Below, piece after piece: positions 7,184-12,987 of a DNA stretch of 12,987 nucleotides (its first letter is position 1; every line of letters starts with the position of its first letter). Location: assembly GCA_014378085.1 (NCBI GenBank), contig JACMOJ010000164.1:1-12987 (forward strand), read 5' to 3'. The DNA comes from Burkholderiales bacterium. Lineage in GTDB: Bacteria > Pseudomonadota > Gammaproteobacteria > Burkholderiales > Usitatibacteraceae. The translations under genes and the position numbers were made by a program. Below the pieces are notes generated by a model that was not told the DNA's origin, did no database searches, and saw only the letters and a program-made list of their open reading frames with translations.

Positions 7184-8035
7184 ATGAATATCTCTCCTCT
7201 TCACATCACCCGCCTCGCTAATGCCACCAGTCTTGCTTTGGTGGTGGCGCTGGCGTTTCAGCTAGCGTGGTGGGGCTGGCACTTTTTTGCACCAAAACCG
7301 CAGCTAAGCGAAGCGATGGCGCCGCCGCCGGTTGATCGAAGTCTGGCACGCACACTCATGGGCGACCCGGGCGCGGTGGAAACAGCATCGACCGGCGCAT
7401 CAGCAAGCACCTCCGGCATCCGTCTCAAGGGGGTTTTTGCGGTCGACGGCAAGACAATTTCCGCCGCCATCGTCAACACGGGCGGACGTGACATGAGTGT
7501 TCGCGTCGGCGAAGCGATTGGCGAAGGCATTCAGTTAGTCGAGGTTTCGGCGACACAAATCGTAGTTTCGCGCGGGGGTGTTCGTGAGACGATTTTGATG
7601 GAGCGCATGAGCGCTTCGAACACGAGCAGCGGCGGCACTGTTGCGGGTGCGGGCGGGGTGGGCGGTGCGCGAACCGCCGCGGCACCACAGGCTAATTTCC
7701 GCTTGAACGTCGCCTCACAGTCGCGCAACACCTACAGCCTCTCGCGCAGCGAACTCAACAACGTGCTGCAAGACCCCAACCAGATCAACTTTCTGGGCAA
7801 CATTGCGCCTGCAACGGGCGGCGGCGTACAGGTGAAAGACGCGCCATCCGGCTCCCTTGCGCAAAAGCTCGGCCTGCAAGTCGGCGACACCATCACCACT
7901 ATTAACGGGCAACCCGTGACCGGACCGGGTGATTTGGCGCGTTTCTACGGGCAATTTGGCTCAATGACCAGCATACGTGCAGAGATCAAACGCGGCGGCG
8001 TACCGATGCTGCTGACTTATGCAATCAATCCCTAA
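7184..8035 (+). CDS. gspC: Type II secretion system protein GspC
   Basis: A 283-residue bitopic inner-membrane protein that links the T2SS inner-membrane platform to the GspD secretin and helps select substrates. A short cytoplasmic N terminus precedes one transmembrane helix (about 16-35, ending in LAWWGWHFF). A Pro-rich linker follows, then the homology-region domain that contacts GspD (about 78-140, beginning SGIRLKGVFAV and containing VRVGEAIGEGIQLVEV). Next come a Gly/Ala/Ser-rich linker (143-170) and a C-terminal PDZ domain (about 200-280, with GLQVGDTITTINGQPV). The order is the classical GspC order. The ATG at 7184 is chosen because it starts directly ahead of the membrane helix. An in-frame ATG at 7100 would overlap the preceding gene by 53 bases. 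No strong ribosome site is visible close to 7184. gspD does not follow directly, because a lipoprotein gene is inserted. Confidence 0.9.
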   Translation: MNISPLHITRLANATSLALVVALAFQLAWWGWHFFAPKPQLSEAMAPPPVDRSLARTLMGDPGAVETASTGASASTSGIRLKGVFAVDGKTISAAIVNTGGRDMSVRVGEAIGEGIQLVEVSATQIVVSRGGVRETILMERMSASNTSSGGTVAGAGGVGGARTAAAPQANFRLNVASQSRNTYSLSRSELNNVLQDPNQINFLGNIAPATGGGVQVKDAPSGSLAQKLGLQVGDTITTINGQPVTGPGDLARFYGQFGSMTSIRAEIKRGGVPMLLTYAINP

Positions 8036-8040
8036 AGTGC

Positions 8041-8089
8041 AATAACGGCGGGCGTTTTCAAGCCTTTATGCCTGAAGAATGCCGTTATT
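8041..8089 (+). terminator. Long imperfect hairpin after gspC, possible weak terminator
   Basis: AATAACGGC (8041-8049) pairs exactly with GCCGTTATT (8081-8089). Inside it TTCAAGC (8057-8063) pairs with GCCTGAA (8070-8076) with one mismatch, around a 6-base loop. It begins 6 bases after the gspC stop. No T-run follows, so it may be a rho-assisted terminator, an mRNA 3' stabiliser or a processing site. The remainder of this 208-base gap contains a small GCAGC/GCTGC inverted repeat (8134-8150) and the lipoprotein leader. Confidence 0.45.
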
Positions 8090-8165
8090 CCTCGTGTTTA
8101 GGGAAATAGCTCTCCCGCCTGTGCGAGGATTCGGCAGCAGTTCCCGCTGCAAGAGGCGTTCGCGC

Positions 8166-8171
8166 TAGAAT
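8166..8171 (+). promoter_or_regulatory. Possible -10 box of the lipoprotein gene
   Basis: TAGAAT, about 73 bases before the ATG at 8244. No good -35 is seen upstream, so support is weak. If used, it would let the lipoprotein be transcribed apart from gspC. Confidence 0.3.
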
Positions 8172-8243
8172 GGGCGGTCAATTGAGCGCGGACAGCATTT
8201 GCGCACCCGGTATCGAGCATCTACGTTAAATGGAGTCGAAGAA

Positions 8244-9554
8244 ATGAATGTCAGTTTTGGTCGTTTTACAGGCACGGCGGGGTTCCGCTTGTTGCTTTCC
8301 AGCATCGCGATGGTCGCAGTCTCGCTTTTGGCAACAGGTTGCGGCAAGAATGCCGCCAAGACTGAAGATGCATCGGTGCGCGTGATCAACCTGGCGCCAG
8401 AATCCGGTGCGCTAAATGTGTTGCTGAATACCGAGTCGAGCAATTGGCAATCAGGTGTGACCTACAAGACGAGCACCGCGTTCAAAACGATTGCACATGG
8501 TTCACAACGCGTCCGTATCAGCAACGCTGGTGGCACGATCGTGGACACAACCATTGGCTTCACCGGACAGCGCAAACAGTTGATGGTGGTGTACGGCGGT
8601 CAGTCGAGCGTCGGCGTCAGCGTGCTACAAAACGACATCCCTGCCTCCAGCGCTGGCAATTCGAAGTTACGCGTCGTTTCCTATGCGGTTGGTCTCGCCG
8701 CATTTGACGTCTACCTCACGACCGCGACCGAAGACTACCGTGCCGTCGAGCCAAAACTGCGCAATATCAGTGGCGGCATCTTTGAAACACCCGTCGGTAC
8801 TTACACGGTCCGCCTGACCTCCACCGGTACCAAAGACCTGCTATTTGAAATGCCGGCGCGTGCGTTTGAGGACCGCAAGTATTACAACCTCGGCCTGTTC
8901 AACGAAGGTTCCGGTGCATTGCCTAACGCGTTCTTTGTCATCCAAGACGATGACACCGCGCCCACGGTGCTGACCAGCACGGTCAGCCGGGTACGCGGCA
9001 TCAACTCTCAGGCGGCAAATGCCACGGTCAATGTACGGGTTGGTACCACCCTCGCCTTCACCAATATTCCGTTCGGCGGCATTAGCAGCTACACCCGCAC
9101 CGCCGCTGGTGATGGCACGGTGGCTTTCACCGAAACTGTCGGTGGTACAACACTCTCCGCGTTTACCGGCAGCTTTGTTGGCGGTCGCGATTATTCCGTG
9201 TTCTTGGCGCCCGGCTTGGCCGGTGGCCCCGTTACCGCGTTCCGCACCCTCGACACCACCTTCCCGCCAAGCGCGGGCAAGGCGCGGGTACGCTTGGTGA
9301 ATGCCTCCAGTGCGGCCGATTTGTCGTTGGCACTGTCGTTCACGCCGACGACGGCGGTGGTCGCAAGCCGCACTGCGTCGAACTATATTGAAGTGTCATC
9401 CGGCGCGGGAACACCTGTCACCATCACTCAGGGCGCGGCGGCAACACCGGTCTTGAGCCTAACTGGAACCGACCTTACCGCAGGCTCCACCTATACCTTT
9501 GTGGTCGGTGGTGTGCCGGGCGCATTAGTGTTGACGGTCCGACAAGATAACTAA
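8244..9554 (+). CDS. Predicted DUF4397-like lipoprotein with four internal repeats
   Basis: A 436-residue exported protein of unknown function. The start is supported by GGAG (8232-8235) 8 bases ahead of the ATG. An N-terminal lipoprotein signal ends in LLATGC, so Cys33 is the probable lipidated residue. The next residue is Gly, so outer-membrane sorting is expected. The mature part has about four modules near 43-130, 140-235, 247-335 and 346-436. Each opens with a similar strand (SVRVINLAPESG, KLRVVSYAVG, SRVRGINSQAAN, KARVRLVNASSA) followed by an alternating hydrophobic strand. The first and last modules resemble DUF4397, an all-beta domain of surface proteins. Ser, Thr, Ala and Gly dominate, with almost no Cys after position 33. 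It lies between gspC and gspD, so it could be a T2SS cargo, an outer-membrane accessory of the secretin, or an unrelated insertion. A strong terminator follows its stop. Confidence 0.82.
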   Translation: MNVSFGRFTGTAGFRLLLSSIAMVAVSLLATGCGKNAAKTEDASVRVINLAPESGALNVLLNTESSNWQSGVTYKTSTAFKTIAHGSQRVRISNAGGTIVDTTIGFTGQRKQLMVVYGGQSSVGVSVLQNDIPASSAGNSKLRVVSYAVGLAAFDVYLTTATEDYRAVEPKLRNISGGIFETPVGTYTVRLTSTGTKDLLFEMPARAFEDRKYYNLGLFNEGSGALPNAFFVIQDDDTAPTVLTSTVSRVRGINSQAANATVNVRVGTTLAFTNIPFGGISSYTRTAAGDGTVAFTETVGGTTLSAFTGSFVGGRDYSVFLAPGLAGGPVTAFRTLDTTFPPSAGKARVRLVNASSAADLSLALSFTPTTAVVASRTASNYIEVSSGAGTPVTITQGAAATPVLSLTGTDLTAGSTYTFVVGGVPGALVLTVRQDN

Positions 9555-9578
9555 GCGCCGCTAACACGGCACAAAGAC

Positions 9579-9611
9579 GAGCGGGGCGGCGATTGTCGCC
9601 CCGCTCTTTTT
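9579..9611 (+). terminator. Strong intrinsic terminator after the lipoprotein gene
   Basis: GAGCGGGGCG (9579-9588) and CGCCCCGCTC (9597-9606) form a perfect 10-base-pair GC-rich stem with an 8-base loop, followed directly by TTTTT (9607-9611). It starts 25 bases after the stop codon. It implies that gspD and gspE need their own promoter. Confidence 0.9.
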
Positions 9612-9612
9612 A

Positions 9613-9672
9613 CAGCGCCACATGCAGCGCCACATACAGCGCCACATGCAGCGCCACATGCGGAGCCACAAA
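9613..9672. repeat. 12-base tandem repeat, about five units
   Basis: Units CAGCGCCACATG, CAGCGCCACATA, CAGCGCCACATG and CAGCGCCACATG run end to end, then a decayed CGGAGCCACAAA. The array begins one base after the terminator T-run. Period 12 with no spacers excludes CRISPR. It lies outside any credible gene and could vary in copy number between strains. Confidence 0.93.
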
Positions 9673-9759
9673 AATCCAACCGCCCGCCTCTAACCGCGCC
9701 CGGATATTGCGGGTTTTTGGCAATGTTGCGTGTGTCATGAAGCCTTGGTGGGCATATCG

Positions 9760-9765
9760 TACAAT
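9760..9765 (+). promoter_or_regulatory. Candidate -10 box for gspD-gspE
   Basis: TACAAT about 52 bases before the GTG at 9817, giving a leader of roughly 45 bases. The -35 is not clear. A 5-base inverted repeat GCTCA/TGAGC (9766-9781) spans the expected start of transcription and might be an operator. A promoter is needed here because a strong terminator lies upstream. Confidence 0.4.
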
Positions 9766-9816
9766 GCTCAGCTAATTGAGCTCAAATTTGCATCCCACTT
9801 TACGTCGAGACTGCTC

Positions 9817-11925
9817 GTGAAATTATCGCTAAACCGTCAGCCGGTTCTGAATTCCGTCCTAAAGCCCGTCCTAAAGCCCGTTTTAAAACCCGTGTTAAAG
9901 CGACTAGGCACCCCAAAATTAATGCTGGCGCTTGCCATCGCCGCGACCCTAGGCTTGTCCTCAATCGTGGGCACCGCACCTGCCGCCGCGCAGGACACCA
10001 TCACGATGAGTTTTGTCAACGCCGATATCCGCTCGGTAATTGAAACCATCGGCAAGGCGACCGGTAAAAATTTCATCATTGATCCGCGTGTCACCGGCAA
10101 TATGAACATCGTTTCACAAACGCCGGTCACCAAAGACCTGGCCTACGAAATTCTGCTGTCAACCTTGCGAGTGCACGGATTTGCCGCCATTGAAGAGCGT
10201 GGCGCGATCAAGATCGTGCCGGAAGCCGACGCCAAGACCAGTGGCTCCGTAATGGCGCCAGGTGCTGCCACCAAGGGAGACCGTATCGTCACGCAGGTAT
10301 TTGCCCTGCAAAACGAATCCGCCGCGCAATTGGCCACGGTATTGCGGCCCCTCGTGGCACAGAACAACTTTATCGGCGCCTACCCGGGCAACAATACGCT
10401 CGTCATTACCGACTATGCGAGCAATGTTGATCGCATTCGCAAAATCATCGCCGCCATTGATGTTCCCGGTAGTTCGGATTTGCAAACGATCAGAGTGCAA
10501 CACGCCAGCGCGGTGGATATCGCCAACACGCTTGTTCGCCTAATCCCAGAAGCGTCCGCGAATCCCGCAAACCCCGGTGCGCCACCAAAACTCTCGGTCG
10601 GTGTGGAGCCGCGCACCAATGCGCTGATTATTCGCGCGGACTCGCCGGCATTGGTATCGCGAATCCGTGCCTTGGTCGCACAGATCGATACCCCCACCGC
10701 CGCAAACGGCAACATCAATGTGGTGTATCTTAAAAACGCTGAGGCAACGAAAGTCGCCGAGGCCCTGCGCGGTTTGCTAGGCGGTAGCTCGGCTGGCGCA
10801 TCGCAGATTCAAACAAACAACGCCAGTGGTGGCGCGCAACCGAATTTCGTATCCTCTAGCTCCGCACCGGCGAGCAACATTCAAGCCTACGCCGCCACCA
10901 ATTCGCTCATCATTACCGCGCCAGACCACGTTTACAACTCACTGCGTAGTGTCATCGATAAGCTAGATCAGCGACGCGCGCAGGTTTACGTTGAAGCGTT
11001 GATCGTTGAAGTGACCTCCTCCGTCGCAGCGGAATTCGGTATTCAGTGGCAGGACTTAACCGGCATTAACCGTAGCGGGACACAGGTCGTTGGCGGGACC
11101 AACTTTGGCGGCTCTGGCACCAACATTATTTCGAGCGCGCAAAATATTGGCAGCGTCGGACAGGGTCTCAATATCGGTTTGATGCGTGGCCAAGTTAACT
11201 TGCCTGGCATTGGCACCGTACTCAACCTAGGGGCGCTGGCGCGCGCGCTTGAAAATGACCAACGCGCCAACGTACTTTCGACGCCAAACATCCTTACGCT
11301 GGATAACGAGGAAGCCAAGATTGTTGTTGGCCAAAATGTCCCGTTTGTGACCGGCAGTTTCACCCAGTCGAACAACGCATCGACTAACCCTTTCCAAACC
11401 ATCGAGCGTAAAGACATTGGCCTGACGCTTCGTGTCACACCGCAGGTCGCCGAAGGCGGCGCGGTAAAACTCAAAGTCTTTCAAGAAATCTCTAGCGTGG
11501 TACCAACCTCCTCCACCGTGCGCTCGGCTGACCTTATCACCAACAAACGATCCATTGAAAACACCGTGCTGGTCGACGACGGCCAGACGGTTGTTATCGG
11601 CGGCTTGATCTCGGATGACACCAAAAACGGCGACAGCCGCGTGCCGATACTCGGCGACATCCCCATCATTGGCAACCTGTTTAAGTACCAGACCCGCAGC
11701 CGGGAAAAAACCAATTTGATGGTGTTCCTAAGGCCAATCGTCATTCGCGATAGCAAGAGCGCCGCGCAACTCACCGGCTCCCGCTACGATTACATCCGTG
11801 GCGAGCAGGCCAGCCACTTGAAGGAAGCCAATTCGTTGTTGCCGCCGACCGGTGGTCCGCAGTTACCCGCGTTACCCGCGTTATCCTTATTGCCCGACAC
11901 CACAAAGCCGGCTGAGAAAAAATAG
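9817..11925 (+). CDS. gspD: Type II secretion system secretin GspD
   Basis: The outer-membrane channel of the T2SS, 702 residues from the GTG at 9817. Residues 1-33 form an unusually long basic n-region made largely of a repeated VLKP motif. The hydrophobic core is about 34-56, with cleavage expected after APAAA (58). The periplasmic N0 domain is about 61-135 (TMSFVNADIRSVIETIG). N1 is about 155-217, N2 about 221-293 and N3 about 299-385, with a Ser/Asn-rich loop at 322-352. The secretin barrel spans about 400-645, including VPFVTG (508-513) and an intact secretin signature at 589-622 from GQTVVIGG to IPIIGNLF. A Pro-rich tail follows RYDYIRGEQ. The start is uncertain: a GTG at 9730 adds 29 residues but lies before the likely -10 box, and the ATG of Met36 would leave a signal peptide without positive charge. 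gspE begins one base after its stop. Confidence 0.95.
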   Translation: MKLSLNRQPVLNSVLKPVLKPVLKPVLKRLGTPKLMLALAIAATLGLSSIVGTAPAAAQDTITMSFVNADIRSVIETIGKATGKNFIIDPRVTGNMNIVSQTPVTKDLAYEILLSTLRVHGFAAIEERGAIKIVPEADAKTSGSVMAPGAATKGDRIVTQVFALQNESAAQLATVLRPLVAQNNFIGAYPGNNTLVITDYASNVDRIRKIIAAIDVPGSSDLQTIRVQHASAVDIANTLVRLIPEASANPANPGAPPKLSVGVEPRTNALIIRADSPALVSRIRALVAQIDTPTAANGNINVVYLKNAEATKVAEALRGLLGGSSAGASQIQTNNASGGAQPNFVSSSSAPASNIQAYAATNSLIITAPDHVYNSLRSVIDKLDQRRAQVYVEALIVEVTSSVAAEFGIQWQDLTGINRSGTQVVGGTNFGGSGTNIISSAQNIGSVGQGLNIGLMRGQVNLPGIGTVLNLGALARALENDQRANVLSTPNILTLDNEEAKIVVGQNVPFVTGSFTQSNNASTNPFQTIERKDIGLTLRVTPQVAEGGAVKLKVFQEISSVVPTSSTVRSADLITNKRSIENTVLVDDGQTVVIGGLISDDTKNGDSRVPILGDIPIIGNLFKYQTRSREKTNLMVFLRPIVIRDSKSAAQLTGSRYDYIRGEQASHLKEANSLLPPTGGPQLPALPALSLLPDTTKPAEKK
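9844..9903 (+). repeat. In-frame 12-base repeat in the gspD signal region
   Basis: Five consecutive 12-base units encode VLNS, VLKP, VLKP, VLKP and VLKR. Units 2 and 3 are identical at the base level (GTCCTAAAGCCC), while the others have diverged. The repeat lengthens the positively charged part of the signal peptide without breaking the frame. Confidence 0.9.
11863..11889 (+). repeat. 9-base tandem repeat at the gspD 3' end
   Basis: TTACCCGCG occurs twice in direct succession, then a related TTATCCTTA, encoding the Leu/Pro/Ala-rich tail (LPALPALSL). It lies in the disordered-looking C-terminal tail after the secretin domain. Confidence 0.7.
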
Positions 11926-11926
11926 C

Positions 11927-12987
11927 ATGGGTGCAAACGAGGCCAAACAGCAGGAGTTAATCGAGGTCGCCGACCGCGCCGCTGTTCGGCTATTGCCCTA
12001 TCACTTCGCCAAGGCGCGTGGCGTCATCACGGCGCGCGTATTGGTCAAACCCGACGGCAACAACGAGATCGAAGTTTGGTTAGCGCCTAATCCGGAATCT
12101 TCCACCCTCGCCGAAGTACGACGATTGACTGGCAAGACCGTCAAACACGTTCTTCTTTCCGCTGAGGAATTCCAGACCCGCCTCGCCCGTGCCTACGCCT
12201 TTGGCGAAGCCACGTCTGACGACCAAGTTGCAGACGCCGTTGCCAACATTACTTCCAACATTGAGTCCGAGGCCGATCTCGCCGCACTCACTGAATCGCT
12301 GCCAGAAATTACCGACCTGCTCGAAACCGAGAACGATGCGCCGATCGTCAAGCTGATCAATGCGTTGCTGACGCAGGCGGTACGCGAAAACGCTTCTGAT
12401 ATTCATATCGAAATTTTTGAGCGTCGTTCGCTGGTTAGATTTCGCGTCGATGGCGCGCTGCGTGACATCGTTGAGCCGCGCCGCGCATTGCACGCCGCCT
12501 TGGTGTCGCGCGTCAAAGTGATGGCGGAACTCGACATCGCCGAAAAGCGCCTTCCTCAGGACGGTCCCATTACACTCAAGATTGGTGGTCGTGCCGTTGA
12601 TGTGCGGGTCTCCACGCTAGCCACCGGCCACGGCGAGCGCGTGGTGTTGCGGCTACTCGACAAACAAGCGGGGCGTTTGTCACTCGACCGCCTCGGTATG
12701 TCGGCCGAAACACTCACCCTTCTCGACAAACTCATCGAGCAACCACACGGCATCATTTTGGTAACAGGCCCGACCGGTTCGGGCAAAACCACGACACTTT
12801 ATGCCGCACTTTCTCGCTTGGACGCCTCGACGCGCAACATGATGACAGTCGAAGACCCGATCGAATACGATCTCGACGGCGTTGGCCAGACACAGGTGAA
12901 TGCGCGCATCGGCATGACCTTTGCGCGTGCCCTGCGCGCGATTCTCCGACAAGACCCAGACGTCATCATGATCGGCGAGATTCGGGA
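11927..12987 (+). CDS. gspE: Type II secretion system ATPase GspE (3' end outside window)
   Basis: The cytoplasmic ATPase that drives pseudopilus assembly; 353 codons are present of about 500 expected, and the gene is cut by the window edge. The N1E domain at the start includes LLPYHFAKARGVI, which binds the GspL cytoplasmic domain in known systems. The N2E region carries NDAPIVKLINALL (136-148), ASDIHIE (156-162) and VRFRVDGALRD. The Walker A motif is GPTGSGKT (281-288), the Asp-rich box is EDPIE (309-313), and Walker B begins at RQDPDVIMIGEIR (341-353). All catalytic residues visible so far are intact. The His box and the zinc-binding CxxC pairs typical of GspE lie beyond the edge and cannot be judged. 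The ATG is one base after the gspD stop, so the two are almost certainly in one transcript. Confidence 0.95.
   Translation, partial: MGANEAKQQELIEVADRAAVRLLPYHFAKARGVITARVLVKPDGNNEIEVWLAPNPESSTLAEVRRLTGKTVKHVLLSAEEFQTRLARAYAFGEATSDDQVADAVANITSNIESEADLAALTESLPEITDLLETENDAPIVKLINALLTQAVRENASDIHIEIFERRSLVRFRVDGALRDIVEPRRALHAALVSRVKVMAELDIAEKRLPQDGPITLKIGGRAVDVRVSTLATGHGERVVLRLLDKQAGRLSLDRLGMSAETLTLLDKLIEQPHGIILVTGPTGSGKTTTLYAALSRLDASTRNMMTVEDPIEYDLDGVGQTQVNARIGMTFARALRAILRQDPDVIMIGEIR

Noticed and set aside
9613..9672. CRISPR array
   Set aside because: The units are 12 bases with no spacers, and no cas gene is present.
23..9735. A 13-base word ATGTTGCGTGTGT shared by about 23-35 and 9723-9735
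   Set aside because: One such shared word is expected by chance in a window of this size, and the flanks do not match.
9593..9775. 60-codon open frame across the 12-base repeat (SATC/SATY repeats)
   Set aside because: It would start inside the terminator hairpin and its sequence is just a translation of the repeat; no ribosome site.
9730..9816. GTG at 9730 as the gspD start
   Set aside because: It would add 29 residues with no signal-peptide character and lies upstream of the likely -10 box. It is not fully excluded.

Overview
The window reads as chromosome of a betaproteobacterium, with a less likely alternative among the gammaproteobacteria. The evidence is moderately high G+C, a fused PabB-PabC protein of the length common in Burkholderiales-like genomes, an Opp-type solute-binding protein and an NTF2-like protein of the kind seen there, and type II secretion (T2SS) genes. 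This taxonomic call is from protein style only; no marker gene is present. I see no insertion sequence, phage gene, tRNA, rRNA or CRISPR array, and no gene-free stretch longer than about 260 bases.

The left part (63-4824, all minus strand) is a tightly packed folate/one-carbon operon. In order of transcription it holds pabBC (p-aminobenzoate synthesis), a MUG-type uracil/mismatch DNA glycosylase, 5-formyl-THF cyclo-ligase, folD, and an alpha/beta hydrolase. Most junctions overlap (TGATG, ATGA, 8 bases). A 65-base gap before the cyclo-ligase carries 9-base tandem repeats and a possible internal -10 box.

A 47-base divergent promoter region (4825-4871) separates this operon from the rightward genes. 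Two predicted face-to-face promoters overlap there around a small dyad, and both would give very short or leaderless transcripts.

The right part (4872-12987, plus strand) starts with a small SnoaL/NTF2-like protein and a periplasmic peptide/nickel-type (family 5) solute-binding protein without transporter partners. The T2SS genes follow: gspC (inner-membrane clamp protein with PDZ), a four-repeat DUF4397-like lipoprotein with its own strong terminator, gspD (outer-membrane secretin) and gspE (assembly ATPase, cut by the window edge). The lipoprotein between gspC and gspD is the most unusual placement here. Two unrelated 12-base tandem repeats flank the predicted gspD promoter, one just after the lipoprotein terminator and one inside the gspD signal-peptide region.

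Nothing in the window amounts to a clearly new system. The best leads are the lipoprotein inside the T2SS cluster, the DNA glycosylase with non-canonical active-site motifs embedded in folate genes, and the overlapping divergent promoter.
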